DNA from: Mycolicibacterium novocastrense
Lineage (GTDB): Bacteria > Actinomycetota > Actinomycetes > Mycobacteriales > Mycobacteriaceae
Direction: 5' to 3'
NCBI RefSeq assembly: GCF_001570485.1
Contig: NZ_BCTA01000026.1
Span: forward strand, 124,001-188,000
DNA length: 64,000 nucleotides
Below are positions 9,218 to 18,253 of the stretch, piece by piece. Each line of letters starts with the position of its first letter. Position 1 is the stretch's first letter. Below the pieces are notes generated by a model. The model was not told the DNA's origin. It was given only the letters and a program-made list of their open reading frames with translations, and did no database searches. The position numbers and the translations under genes are program-made.

Positions 9218-9901
9218 GTGGCGGTCGAATCCCCTGTCTCACAACGGTTGACGATCGCCTGTCTGCTGTTGCTGACATTCGCGACCGGCTTGGTCGACGC
9301 GGTCAGCGTGCTGAAGCTCGGCCACGTGTTCGTGGCCAACATGACCGGCAACGTGATCTTCCTGGGATTCTGGCTGGTGCCGCATTCCGGTGTGGACGTC
9401 ACCGCCGCACTGGTCGCGTTCGCCGGCTTCGTCGCGGGCGCGGTGGTCAGCGGCCGGCTCACCCGACACCTCGGCCCCGATGTCCGACGGTGGCTGGTGA
9501 TCACGATGACGTTCGAGGTCGCCCTGCTCGCGGTCCTGTCGGTGCTCGCCGGGATCGGCGTGCTCGACTATGAAGAGAACACGAAACTGCTCCTCATCGC
9601 CGGCCTCGCCGTGGCGTTCGGCGTCCAGAACTCCAGCGCCCAGCAGTTCGGCATCCAGGAGTTGTCGACGACGGTGTTGACGACGACCATCGTGCGGATC
9701 GGTTTCGACAGCCGGTTGGCCGGTGGCACCGGTGAACGGGAGAAGTTGCGCTACAGCGTGGTTCTGACGATGTGCGCCGGGGCGGTCGTCGGCGCCACGA
9801 TGACCCGTTTCACCGTCGCGCCGATCATCGGGCTCGCCGCGGCACTGGTGGCGCTCAGCGGAGTCCTGTTCTGGGCCGGGGACAGGCGGGGCCGAGGCTA
9901 G
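9218..9901 (+). CDS. DUF1275 (YoaK-type) membrane protein
   Basis: This 227-residue protein starts at the GTG at 9218, 15 bases after mam1D. It shows about six hydrophobic segments and two YoaK/DUF1275 signatures: an early G-L-V-D-A-V-S with H-V-F-V-A-N-M-T-G-N, and a central G-V-Q-N-S-S-A-Q-Q. The family is a widespread group of small integral membrane proteins of unknown function. Same-strand spacing suggests cotranscription with either the mce operon or the SDR gene 9 bases downstream. I see no catalytic motif. Confidence 0.85.
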   Translation: MAVESPVSQRLTIACLLLLTFATGLVDAVSVLKLGHVFVANMTGNVIFLGFWLVPHSGVDVTAALVAFAGFVAGAVVSGRLTRHLGPDVRRWLVITMTFEVALLAVLSVLAGIGVLDYEENTKLLLIAGLAVAFGVQNSSAQQFGIQELSTTVLTTTIVRIGFDSRLAGGTGEREKLRYSVVLTMCAGAVVGATMTRFTVAPIIGLAAALVALSGVLFWAGDRRGRG

Positions 9902-9910
9902 TCTTGCCGT

Positions 9911-10741
9911 ATGCCTTCGGTATTGGTCACCGGTGCGTCACGGGGAATCGGCAGGGCGATCGCCGAGCACCTGGCTGCCCGCGGATGGCAGGTGTTCGCC
10001 GGTGTCCGCACGCAGTCGGATGCCGAGGCGGTCACCGCGCCGAATCCACACCGGATCTCGCCGGTACTCCTCGACGTCACCGACGCCGGCCACATCGCCG
10101 CCCTGGCCGACGCCCTGCCTCCGCAACTGGACGCGGTGGTCAACAACGCCGGTGTGGTGGTCAGCGGCCCGATGGAGACGGTGACGTCCGATGAATGGCG
10201 AAAGCAGTTGGAGATCAACGTGATCGGTCAGCTGGCTGTCACTCGCGCGGTACTGCCGCGGCTGCGGGAATCCCGTGGCCGGATCGCATTCATCTCCAGC
10301 GTCAACGGCAGGCTGTCGATGCCGTTGGTCGGAGCCTACGCCGCGAGCAAGTTCGCGCTCGAAGCAGCGGCCGATGCGTTGCGGATGGAATTGCGGCCGT
10401 GGCGGATACCGGTTGTCATTGTCGAGCCGGCACAGACCGACACCGACATGTGGCGTACCGCCGACACCATGGTGGAAGAAGCCGAGGCCGCCCTTTCCCC
10501 GGAGCACCGCGCGCTGTACGCCGAGCACATCGCGGGCATGAAGAAGATGGTGCCGGCGGCCCAGCGAATGGCCGTTCCGACCGCGAAGGTCTCCGCCGTG
10601 GTCGAGGAGGCGCTCGCCGCGCGCCGCCCGCGAGCGCGTTATGTGGTGGGTCTGGGGCCCAAATTGCAGGTCGCCGTGATTCCGAAATTGCCGACCCGCG
10701 TGCGCGACGCCGTGTTGCGCCGGGTGTCCGGTCAACCCTGA
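9911..10741 (+). CDS. Short-chain dehydrogenase/reductase (classical SDR)
   Basis: This 276-residue protein has every classical SDR landmark: the cofactor loop TGASRGIG (7-14), NNAG (78-81), catalytic Ser near 130, and Tyr143 with Lys147 (YAASK). It should reduce or oxidise a carbonyl/hydroxyl with NAD(P). The substrate cannot be told from sequence. It sits 9 bases after the DUF1275 gene and 3 bases before the fructosamine kinase gene, so the three probably share a transcript. Confidence 0.9.
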   Translation: MPSVLVTGASRGIGRAIAEHLAARGWQVFAGVRTQSDAEAVTAPNPHRISPVLLDVTDAGHIAALADALPPQLDAVVNNAGVVVSGPMETVTSDEWRKQLEINVIGQLAVTRAVLPRLRESRGRIAFISSVNGRLSMPLVGAYAASKFALEAAADALRMELRPWRIPVVIVEPAQTDTDMWRTADTMVEEAEAALSPEHRALYAEHIAGMKKMVPAAQRMAVPTAKVSAVVEEALAARRPRARYVVGLGPKLQVAVIPKLPTRVRDAVLRRVSGQP

Positions 10742-10744
10742 CCC

Positions 10745-11509
10745 GTGGATTTCGTCAAGCACAATACCTCTGCGCCAGCGGGTTTCTTTGCATGCGAAGC
10801 CGCTGGGCTGCAATGGCTTTCGGCCGCCGACGGCGGAGTGCCGTGCGCCACGGTGCTCGGATACGACGACACCAGCCTCACCCTGGAACGGCTGCGCAGC
10901 ATTGGCCCCAGCCGATCCGCGGCGCGGCAGTTCGGGTGCCGACTCGCACGCACCCACGACGCGGGAGCCGCCGCTTTCGGAGCCCCGCCGGACGGATGGG
11001 AAGGGCCCGGGTTCTTCGGACCGATGCACGACCCGCTGCCCATGTCGTTGACCGGACACGGGCGCTGGGGCGCGTTCTATGCACGCGAGAGGCTGGCCCC
11101 GATGGCACGCGCGGCGGCCGACCGACTGGACGCGCAGTGCAGTGCGGCCGTCGACGCGGTGACGGCCATGTGCGAAGACGGCGATTTCGACGACGACGAT
11201 TCACCCGTCCGCCTGCACGGCGATCTGTGGAGCGGCAACGTGATGTGGACACCGGACGGTGTGGTGCTGATCGACCCCGCCGCCCACGGAGGTCACCGCG
11301 AGACCGATCTGGCGATGCTTGCCCTGTTCGGCTGTCCCTACTTCGACGAGGTGATCGAGGGCTACCAATCGGTGCGGGCGTTGCGCAGGGGATGGCGCGG
11401 ACGGGTCGGACTGCATCAGCTTTATCCGCTGTTGGCCCACGTCGTGCTGTTCGGTGGCGGGTATGCACGGCAAACATCGGCGGCGGCGCGCAGCGTCCTC
11501 GCCGGGTGA
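10745..11509 (+). CDS. Fructosamine kinase family protein
   Basis: The GTG at 10745 lies 3 bases after the SDR stop. The 254-residue product carries kinase-fold signatures of the fructosamine-3-kinase family: a catalytic loop L-H-G-D-L-W-S-G-N near 156, and I-D-P-A-A-H-G-G-H-R-E-x-D with the metal-binding Asp about 20 residues later. Family members phosphorylate ketosamine adducts on glycated proteins or small amines and so start deglycation. It is slightly shorter than the usual 280-290 residues, with a compact N-lobe. It is the last gene of a short same-strand run. Confidence 0.88.
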   Translation: MDFVKHNTSAPAGFFACEAAGLQWLSAADGGVPCATVLGYDDTSLTLERLRSIGPSRSAARQFGCRLARTHDAGAAAFGAPPDGWEGPGFFGPMHDPLPMSLTGHGRWGAFYARERLAPMARAAADRLDAQCSAAVDAVTAMCEDGDFDDDDSPVRLHGDLWSGNVMWTPDGVVLIDPAAHGGHRETDLAMLALFGCPYFDEVIEGYQSVRALRRGWRGRVGLHQLYPLLAHVVLFGGGYARQTSAAARSVLAG

Positions 11510-11543
11510 ACGCCCACTCCGCTGCTTGTAGGCTCCGGCTCGT

Positions 11544-11559
11544 AATAAGTGCACTTATT
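11544..11559. promoter_or_regulatory. Perfect 16-base palindrome, probable operator
   Basis: AATAAGTGCACTTATT is identical to its reverse complement. It lies in an AT-richer 144-base gap upstream of the large secreted protein gene. This size and symmetry suit a dimeric regulator such as a TetR-family repressor. The candidate target gene starts 95 bases downstream. No regulator gene is adjacent, so the binding protein is unknown. Confidence 0.55.
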
Positions 11560-11653
11560 TACCAAGCAAAGGGATTTGCTCAAATCGTTCCAGCGTGAGA
11601 GCCTGCCTGTTACGGTCACGTAAATAGCTGTTTCGTTCGAAAGGACCGGATCA

Positions 11654-14143
11654 GTGGCTGGCAGACACGGCAAGCATCGCAGGCGCAGCCGGAGCTCCAA
11701 GAAGATCACCGCGATAGGTGCCGCCACCGCGACGGCCACCGCGCTCACCATCGGTGCCGCACCCCTGCCCGATCCGGATGACGACTCGAGAACGGTGGTA
11801 GATACCGACGTCAGCCTGGCCGCGGCGGTGAATCAGTGGCCCGGGCCGGAAGAGATCCCTGACCTCACGTTCGGCCTCGGCCCGGCGGTGTACGACCTCG
11901 GTCAGGTGGCCGCCGAGGTGCTGATCCGGCTGGTGGTCGAGAACTTCAACCTGGCCGTGCTCGCGCAGGCGGCCGGCGCCGATCCCGAATCGGTGCTCAA
12001 CAACCTGCTCGGCGGGGTGCTGGGCCAGATCCCGCCGGGTTTGCTCGGAGACGTCATCGGCGCAATTCCGATTGATGTGGACGGTGTTGTCGGCGCGCTC
12101 ATCGACCCCCTTGGGATACTCACACCCGGCGTGGAGGCGCAGCTCAGCGAACTGCTGGCCGGTTCGCTGCCCGAGACGCTCGGCGGCTTGGCCGGTCTAC
12201 TCGGCCTCGACCTCAGCGATCCGTTCAACCTGTCGAACCTCCCCGGCCCGGTTAACGTGATCACCGCGGGTCCGCTCTTCACCATGCTCAAGTTGCTGGG
12301 AGTCGACCTCGGCTGGGTGCCGGGCCTGCCGAACGCCATCGCCGAAGAGGTCAACAACACCCCGTACCTGGATGCGGAAGTCAGGCTCGGCGATGTCCTC
12401 AACAAGTTGGACATCCTCGGTCCCGTGTTGGACCTGATCAACATCCCCATCCCCGACATCGACGCCGTCGAGGTCCGGGTGCCCGTCGTCCTGAGCATGG
12501 GCCTCGGCGCCTTCTCCGCCGGGGCGGCCTACGAGCGAATCGTCGCCGATCTAGTGAACCAACCGGGCGGAGAGAACGCCGACGAGCATCCGCTCCTGGG
12601 CAGTATCACGATTCTCCCGATGATCCTGCTGCGCAATCCCGGCCGAGCCAACGGCGGAATGTTCGCCCGCTTCTATCCCCTCTTCGGGCTTGCGGGCATC
12701 AAGACGGTCACGCCGGAAACCGAAGCCTCCTACAGCGGGGGCCTGCCGGTACCCGGCACCGGGCTCTCCGTGGGTGGCGCGAACCTGATCCCGATCAAGA
12801 TCGACGCGACGGTCCAGTACGACATGCTGAGCGACTTCGCCGCATGGCCGAACCCGTTCTCGTTGGCCAACAACCTGTTTGCGGGGCTGCTCCCGACCTA
12901 CATGCTTCGCGGCGTCACACTCGACCCCGAGCAGCTGGCGCAGCTCGACGACCTCGCAGAGCGCATCGCAAGCGGCGATCCGCTCGCGGTCAACCTCTAT
13001 CTCACGCTGCGCTCGGCGACCCTGCCGCTGCTCGAGCCGCTGTATCTGGCCGCGGACGTGCTCAACGTCGTCACGCTCGGAGCGATCGCGCGTTACAACC
13101 CGTTCAGCATGGTGGCCAACGCACTGGCCCCGGCGCTGACCAGCCTGGTGAACCTCGGCTACACCGACGTCTACTACAACCCTGAGACGGGTGGGTACGA
13201 GCGCACCCTCACCGAGGCCGGCGACCCGACGGCGTTCATGTCGTTCCCGAGCGTCGACTGGGCCCAGGTGCCGGGCGTCATCTTCACCCAGTTGGTCCAG
13301 GGCATCTTCAAGGAGTTCTTCAGCGGCAACCCGACCATCGGCACACCGAACGTCCTGACCAGTCTGCTCCGGTTCCTCACCGGCGGATCCCTGTGGGGCA
13401 CAACGCCTACCAGTGTGTTGACGAACCTCGTCGATGATGCCGTGGAGCAGGCCATCGAGGATGTCGTGCCGGATGCCGCGCAGGAGGAGAGCGAACTTCC
13501 GTCGCCGACGGACCTGCCCGATTCCGGTGCGCGGATGCTCAGCCTCGTCACCGACGAGTCGGAGGGCGAGCAGGTGCCCACCGACGAGATCAGCGACGGC
13601 GTCGTCGCGGAAGTCGTCGCAGGCGAGCCCGCAGACGACATCGTCGAGAACGAACTGGCGAACCAAACCGTCGCTCAGACGCCTGTGGAGCAGACGATCG
13701 TCACGGAAAAGACGACGGTCGAGGACGTGAAGGCCGACGAGGACGGCGACGCCACGGAGAACCAGGCGGAGTCCGCCGGGACGAAGACCGGCGCCACCAA
13801 CACCGGCGGCACCGAGACCACCGAGAGCAAGACCACCGAGAGCAAGACGACCGAGACCAGGACCGGAGAAACCAAGACCGGAGAAACCAAGACCGGCGCC
13901 GACAAGGACGCTGACACGTCGAAGACGGGCTACAAGCCGGGCAACAAGTTCAGCCCCAACACCGGCGCCAAGTCCGGCCCCAAGCACGCCAAGCCCGACA
14001 ACGGCGAGCCGGTCCGGGCGATCCCGGGATCGTCACCGCGACATGCCAAGCCGGACAACGACTCCCCGGCCGCCGGCACCACCGGCGCCGGCGACGCCGA
14101 AGGTGGCACATCCGGGGAAGGGTCCGACAGCGCCGCGGCCTAG
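11654..14143 (+). CDS. Large secreted/surface protein with repeat-rich C-terminus, function unknown
   Basis: The GTG at 11654 has GAAAGGA eight bases upstream. The 829-residue product starts with a very basic stretch (RHGKHRRRSRSSKK) and a weakly hydrophobic segment (about 19-37) that may be a signal peptide. Residues about 55-620 form a Leu/Gly/Pro-rich body; the part containing YDMLSDF and Y-N-P-F-S-M-V resembles the C-terminal PE-PPE-type domain of mycobacterial proteins, though no PE or PPE start is present. From about 615 the chain is acidic and Thr-rich, with six pentapeptide repeats (722-751) and a twice-used HAKPDN motif. It reads as an exported envelope or matrix-like protein. No enzyme motif is evident. 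It stands alone, facing the next gene tail to tail. Confidence 0.75.
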   Translation: MAGRHGKHRRRSRSSKKITAIGAATATATALTIGAAPLPDPDDDSRTVVDTDVSLAAAVNQWPGPEEIPDLTFGLGPAVYDLGQVAAEVLIRLVVENFNLAVLAQAAGADPESVLNNLLGGVLGQIPPGLLGDVIGAIPIDVDGVVGALIDPLGILTPGVEAQLSELLAGSLPETLGGLAGLLGLDLSDPFNLSNLPGPVNVITAGPLFTMLKLLGVDLGWVPGLPNAIAEEVNNTPYLDAEVRLGDVLNKLDILGPVLDLINIPIPDIDAVEVRVPVVLSMGLGAFSAGAAYERIVADLVNQPGGENADEHPLLGSITILPMILLRNPGRANGGMFARFYPLFGLAGIKTVTPETEASYSGGLPVPGTGLSVGGANLIPIKIDATVQYDMLSDFAAWPNPFSLANNLFAGLLPTYMLRGVTLDPEQLAQLDDLAERIASGDPLAVNLYLTLRSATLPLLEPLYLAADVLNVVTLGAIARYNPFSMVANALAPALTSLVNLGYTDVYYNPETGGYERTLTEAGDPTAFMSFPSVDWAQVPGVIFTQLVQGIFKEFFSGNPTIGTPNVLTSLLRFLTGGSLWGTTPTSVLTNLVDDAVEQAIEDVVPDAAQEESELPSPTDLPDSGARMLSLVTDESEGEQVPTDEISDGVVAEVVAGEPADDIVENELANQTVAQTPVEQTIVTEKTTVEDVKADEDGDATENQAESAGTKTGATNTGGTETTESKTTESKTTETRTGETKTGETKTGADKDADTSKTGYKPGNKFSPNTGAKSGPKHAKPDNGEPVRAIPGSSPRHAKPDNDSPAAGTTGAGDAEGGTSGEGSDSAAA
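13817..13906 (+). repeat. Six in-frame 15-base tandem repeats
   Basis: Six consecutive 15-base units encode pentapeptides of the pattern T-[TG]-E/A-[STD]-[KR] (residues 722-751 of the 829-residue protein). The first two units are identical, and the fourth and fifth are identical, so units have been duplicated recently. Unit number probably varies between strains. Confidence 0.8.
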
Positions 14144-15222
14144 TTGAACGCAAGCCAACTCGGTAACCCGCGTTCGCGCGAATCGCACAGCACCTGCCGG
14201 GTGTCACACGATCCGCGGGGCACGCCCGCCCCGGTCCACATGCCGCCGGTGTCGCGACGCAGCACGATCGACGACGAACCGCCGCCGTCGAGCAGGATCG
14301 CGGTGTCACTACCCAACCCGCGGAACAGGTCCTGGATCTGGTCGGGGGTGTAGCTCCCGCCCTGGAAGACGTACATCTCGTCCTTGTCCTTGGCGTAGGC
14401 CAGTGCGGTGCGCGCCGCGCTCGGCCCGCCGTCGTTGAGCTGACCCGTGTCGCCGGGCGCGAGCAGGCCGATGCCGGCGACCGCGACGAACCGCACGCCC
14501 TCGTCCACCAGGCGCTGCACCACCGGTGACGCGGCGTCGTAATCGTCGGGGCCGGCAGGCGGCACCACATAGGGCGCTCCGGCCACCGGAATAATCATGG
14601 TGGACAACGCTTTCCAGTGTTCGTTGCCGCCGGACAACCCCTGCTTACCCGCATAGGGCACGGTGCCGGTCACCGCGACGTTCGCTCTGCCCTGGCCGCG
14701 GGTGTTGTCGACGTAGGCGCCCAACGGTGAACTGCATCCGGTCGACTTCCACGAACCGCCTCGCTGGCCGCGCACATCGAAGAAGTTGGCGTTGATCGCG
14801 ATCGTCGGCTGCCCGAGCGCCTGCCAGGCCTGCAGCGGAGTGAAGATCTCCGACGCCTGCACCAACCCCTCCCCGGTGCGGGCGCGCGGATCGCGTTCAC
14901 AACGCGCTTGGTAGCCCCTGTGTGAGTCGACGAGCAGACGCGGCGCGAGCCGCGTGGACGCCGCCTTGATGATCATCAGACGACCGCCGCTGGTGGTCTC
15001 GTACCAGCCGCCGCCCGCGTTGAGCATCGGGGCGGGATGGCCACCGCCGAAGTTGTAGACGAGATAGGACCCTCGGGTGTTGGCGATGGCGTTGGCGAGC
15101 ATCTCCCGCGCGCCGGCCGCGTTCGCGGCGGGCGCGCCCCCGGTCGTCGACAACGCCGCGCACATCAACAGCGCCGCGGCCGATGCCGCGAAACGCCGGA
15201 CGTTTGCTGATCGCGCCGACAC
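14140..15222 (-). CDS. Secreted phosphodiester glycosidase (NAGPA-like domain) protein
   Basis: The frame is open further upstream, but the GTG at 15222 has a GGGAGA ribosome site and directly begins a signal peptide (basic start, hydrophobic 9-22, Ala-rich cleavage region ending A-N-A-A). The 360-residue product has signatures of the phosphodiester glycosidase/NAGPA fold: I-N-A-N-F-F-D and, near the C-terminus, A-I-L-L-D-G-G-G-S-S. Family members cleave phosphodiester-linked sugars; in bacteria they are often exported and act on envelope glycans. Its stop shares the bases CTAG with the convergent gene, so the two 3' ends overlap by four bases. Confidence 0.82.
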   Translation of the reverse strand: MSARSANVRRFAASAAALLMCAALSTTGGAPAANAAGAREMLANAIANTRGSYLVYNFGGGHPAPMLNAGGGWYETTSGGRLMIIKAASTRLAPRLLVDSHRGYQARCERDPRARTGEGLVQASEIFTPLQAWQALGQPTIAINANFFDVRGQRGGSWKSTGCSSPLGAYVDNTRGQGRANVAVTGTVPYAGKQGLSGGNEHWKALSTMIIPVAGAPYVVPPAGPDDYDAASPVVQRLVDEGVRFVAVAGIGLLAPGDTGQLNDGGPSAARTALAYAKDKDEMYVFQGGSYTPDQIQDLFRGLGSDTAILLDGGGSSSIVLRRDTGGMWTGAGVPRGSCDTRQVLCDSRERGLPSWLAFN

Positions 15223-15387
15223 GTGAGTCTCCCAACTTCGACGTGAAACGGTGACATCATCAATCTCACCGTGAACACCGTCTACTTGCGTCACAGCGGC
15301 ATCACGATCGCGTCTCATCCTTCCTGGCGCGTGAAAACGGGGTTAACGGGTAACCCGGCAGCGACAGACAACAGACAGGGAGCAGAA

Positions 15388-15681
15388 ATGATCGGAACCA
15401 TCCTCAGCGCACTGGTCGTCGGTCTGATCGTGGGCGCGCTCGCGCGGCTCATCATGCCGGGCAAGCAGAACATCGGCGTGATCATGACGATCGTTCTGGG
15501 CGCCCTCGGCTCATTCATCGGGTCCTGGCTGACCTACCAGCTCGGATACTCCAATTCCAATGGCGGCTGGGAGGTCATCCCGTTCCTCGTGGGCATCATC
15601 GTGGCGATCGTGTTGATCGCGATCTACGTCGGCATCACCGGCCGGCGCTCGGGGACCACCCGCGGCACCGCGGTCCGCTAA
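15388..15681 (+). CDS. GlsB/YeaQ/YmgE-family small membrane protein
   Basis: This 97-residue protein follows an AGGGAG site and has three hydrophobic segments: about 4-20, 30-48 and 61-82. The start G-L-I-V-G-A-L-A-R-L-I-M-P-G is characteristic of the family once called transglycosylase-associated proteins. The biochemical role is unknown; homologues are often stress-induced. The gene is monocistronic, with its stop (CTAA) overlapping the convergent dehydrogenase gene. Confidence 0.88.
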   Translation: MIGTILSALVVGLIVGALARLIMPGKQNIGVIMTIVLGALGSFIGSWLTYQLGYSNSNGGWEVIPFLVGIIVAIVLIAIYVGITGRRSGTTRGTAVR

Positions 15682-16982
15682 CGCCCCGGAGGGGCCAACC
15701 GGTAGACCGCGTCGGCGTAGTCGTCGGTGACGTACACCGCGCCGTCGGGCCCGACCACCGCGGCGACCGGACGGCCCCATCGCGAGCCGTCTTCGGACTG
15801 GAACCCGCCGACCAGCGTCTGCTTGTCGGCGAGTTCTCCGTTGTGCCAGCCGAAGAATGCCACCTCGGGCGCGTACGGCGGCTCCCGGTTCCACGACCCG
15901 TGCACCCCGACGAGGGCGCCGCTGGAATACGGGGCCGGTAACGCGCCGTCGGTGAAGCTCATCCCCAGCGGGGCGGCGTGCGCGCCGAGGCTCTGCTCGA
16001 TGGGCGGCAGGGCCGCACAGTCGAGGCGGCTGCCGTCGGCGTTGGTCTGCACGTCGCGGATCAACGGCAGGCGCGCCGGCCCGCCGTCGGGGTTGCAGAA
16101 GGGCCAGCCCAGTTCGCGGCCAGGCGTCAATCGCGCCACCGACTCGGGCGGATGCAGGCTGACGTATTCCTGGCGGACCTCCGCGGTCTGCGGATCGGCG
16201 ACGTTGTCGCGGTTGTTGACCGCGGTCCACACCGCTCCGTCCGGCGCGACCGCCAGGCCGGTCCCGTTGCGCACGCCGGTCGCGAACGGCTCGGCGGGGC
16301 CGCCTCCCGGTGGGACCCGCATGATCGTTGCGCGCGGTGGATCGGCGTCGCGATCGGCGGCCGTGATGTTGCCGGTCGAGCCGATCGAGAAGTAGACGCT
16401 TCCGTCGGGGCCGATCGCGACGGATTTGAGCGCGTGGGCGTACGCGCCCTGCAGGTCCGGACTCTCCGCGTCGGGCAGGTTCGGAGCGATCGTGCGCGGA
16501 TCGGTCGCCGTGCCGTCGGCGTAGGTGTAGGCATCGACCTGGTCGCTTTCGGCGACGTAGAGCGTGTCGCCCGCGAATGCCAGCCCGTGCGGCTGGTCGA
16601 GTCCGGCGAGCACCCTCGACTGGCGAGGTCGCGCATCGGTGGGCGCCAGCCGCTGCACCTCGCCCGTGCTCGGCTGCGACACCAGCAGCGCGCCGTCGGG
16701 CGCCCACGCGGCCAGCCTCGCCTTCGGGACGCGCGCCCACACCGACATCGACCACCCGGCGGGGACAAGCGCCTGGCGTGGCTCGTCGAACGGCGCCTGC
16801 GCCAGGGCCGGGTTGACGGCGACGGTCACCGGGGCCAGGCCCTGTGTCGCTTCCGCGGTGGCCGGGGGTTCACTCGGGGATGGGTCCGGCGCCGGCGCTC
16901 TCCCGGGATCCGACGCGCAGCCCGTCGCCACCATCGCGCTGGCAATGCAGGCAATCGCGTTACGCCGCAGCCAGACTCGCAT
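15678..16982 (-). CDS. Glucose/sorbosone dehydrogenase-like lipoprotein
   Basis: I used the ATG at 16982 because it starts a lipoprotein signal: basic residues, a hydrophobic run, then V-A-T-G-C with Cys22. The 434-residue product is a beta-propeller of the PQQ-dependent sugar dehydrogenase family, with repeated A-P-D-G / G-P-D-G blade motifs (for example GPDGSVYFSIGS and GPDGAVYVTDDY). Relatives oxidise aldoses or sorbosone, but many actinobacterial members have no known substrate. The gene overlaps the upstream pirin gene by 23 bases, so they form an operon. Confidence 0.85.
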   Translation of the reverse strand: MRVWLRRNAIACIASAMVATGCASDPGRAPAPDPSPSEPPATAEATQGLAPVTVAVNPALAQAPFDEPRQALVPAGWSMSVWARVPKARLAAWAPDGALLVSQPSTGEVQRLAPTDARPRQSRVLAGLDQPHGLAFAGDTLYVAESDQVDAYTYADGTATDPRTIAPNLPDAESPDLQGAYAHALKSVAIGPDGSVYFSIGSTGNITAADRDADPPRATIMRVPPGGGPAEPFATGVRNGTGLAVAPDGAVWTAVNNRDNVADPQTAEVRQEYVSLHPPESVARLTPGRELGWPFCNPDGGPARLPLIRDVQTNADGSRLDCAALPPIEQSLGAHAAPLGMSFTDGALPAPYSSGALVGVHGSWNREPPYAPEVAFFGWHNGELADKQTLVGGFQSEDGSRWGRPVAAVVGPDGAVYVTDDYADAVYRLAPPGR

Positions 16983-17721
16983 GCATCTCCCAGACCAGGA
17001 TCTCGGCGGACGTGGTGGCGGTGACCCGCTGGCCACCGGTACCCGTGAAGCGAACGGCGTCGCCCTCACCCAGGGCGCCCGCGCCCTCGAGCGTGACCTC
17101 GCCGCGGGGCACGAACAGGTGCAGATACGGGGCGTGCGGCAGTTCGACGCTGTCGCCGGCCCGCATACGCGCGCCGTGCAGGGCGGCATAGGAGTTGCGG
17201 ATGAAGATCGCGGTCTGGTCGCGGTGCTCGGGCATACCGCTGGCGATCGTGATCAGGCCGCCACGCAGTAGTTCGTCATCGATTTCGAGTTGCTGGTAGC
17301 CGGGGTCGATTCCCGATTCGTCGGGCACGACCCACATCTGGACGAAATGCACCGGCTCGCTATGGGTTTCGGCGCCCGTCAGGGTCCACGAGTCGTTCTT
17401 CTCCGAGTGCAGGATGCCGCGGCCGGCCGACATCCGTTGTGCCAGGCCGGGATAGATCACGCCCGAGTGGCCGGTGGAGTCCTGGTGCACCAGCGATCCG
17501 CGTAACACCCAGGTGACGATCTCCATGTCCCGGTGCGGATGGGTATCAAACCCGGTACCCGGTGCTACCCGGTCGTCGTTGTTGACGAGCAGCAGGCCGT
17601 GATGGGTGTTCTCCGGCTCGTAGTGGCTGCCGAAGGAGAACGAATGCTTGGAGTCCAGCCAGGAGATCGTGGTCTTCGCGCGGTCGTCCGCGCGGCGGAT
17701 GTCGACGGTGGGGGCGGTCAT
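16960..17721 (-). CDS. Pirin family protein (Rv0181c-like)
   Basis: This 253-residue bicupin has the pirin metal-site pattern D-T-H-P-H-R-D-M-E near residue 60 and the following G-S-L-V-H-Q-D-S. Pirins are Fe/Zn-binding proteins; some act as quercetin dioxygenases, others as regulators. Rv0181c is similar in length. It is the first gene of an operon with the sugar-dehydrogenase lipoprotein and is divergent from a MarR regulator 67 bases away, a common arrangement for redox-responsive MarR/pirin pairs. Confidence 0.9.
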   Translation of the reverse strand: MTAPTVDIRRADDRAKTTISWLDSKHSFSFGSHYEPENTHHGLLLVNNDDRVAPGTGFDTHPHRDMEIVTWVLRGSLVHQDSTGHSGVIYPGLAQRMSAGRGILHSEKNDSWTLTGAETHSEPVHFVQMWVVPDESGIDPGYQQLEIDDELLRGGLITIASGMPEHRDQTAIFIRNSYAALHGARMRAGDSVELPHAPYLHLFVPRGEVTLEGAGALGEGDAVRFTGTGGQRVTATTSAEILVWEMHASLAAA

Positions 17722-17772
17722 GGCTTACCTCTCGCTCGGCGCCCAGCCTAGGTGGGGCTACTGGACGCGACA

Positions 17773-17792
17773 ACATGAATGATGTGTCATGT
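17773..17792. promoter_or_regulatory. Inverted repeat ACATGA-N8-TCATGT, possible MarR operator
   Basis: Two 6-base arms in exact inverted order flank an 8-base spacer in the pirin/marR intergenic region and run into the marR start codon. Size and location fit a self-binding MarR site that could govern both divergent genes. The site overlapping the start codon is unusual but not unknown. Confidence 0.45.
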
Positions 17793-18253
17793 ATTCCGTG
17801 TGGCTGACGAGGCGCGAACAAGAGGTCTGGCGGAAGTACCTGACGGTCACGAGCCGATTGCAGACCGCCATGCACCGGCAACTGCAACGCGACTGTGAAC
17901 TGTCGCTGGCGGATTACGAGGTCCTCGTCGCGCTCAACGAACGCGGACCGCAGCGCATGAACGACCTGGCCGAGGTGCTCGGGTGGGAGCAGAGCAGGCT
18001 CTCACACCAGCTGCGACGGATGCGCGGGCGCGCACTGCTCGAGCGGCATGGCAGCGACGACGACCGGCGCGGCGCCAGCGTCTCGATCACCGACGGTGGG
18101 CTCACCGCGCTCGAGCGGGCCGCACCCGGACACGCAGAACTCGTACGCAGCACGGTGTTCGAGGGGTTGACACCACAACAGTTGCGGGCGTTCGACGAGG
18201 TGCTGGCGGCGGTGCTGGACCGCCTGGTTACCAGTCCGCCTCGTCGTAGGTGA
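17789..18253 (+). CDS. MarR-family transcriptional regulator
   Basis: This 154-residue winged-helix protein has the MarR layout: N-terminal dimer helix (about 10-35), a helix-turn-helix around M-N-D-L-A-E-V-L-G-W-E-Q-S-R-L-S, and a wing rich in charged residues (H-G-S-D-D-D-R-R-G). It probably controls the divergent pirin operon and itself. No cysteine suitable for redox sensing is obvious in the recognition part; one Cys (D-C-E-L) lies in the N-terminal region. Its 3' end overlaps the convergent alcohol dehydrogenase gene by 26 bases. Confidence 0.88.
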   Translation: MYSVWLTRREQEVWRKYLTVTSRLQTAMHRQLQRDCELSLADYEVLVALNERGPQRMNDLAEVLGWEQSRLSHQLRRMRGRALLERHGSDDDRRGASVSITDGGLTALERAAPGHAELVRSTVFEGLTPQQLRAFDEVLAAVLDRLVTSPPRRR

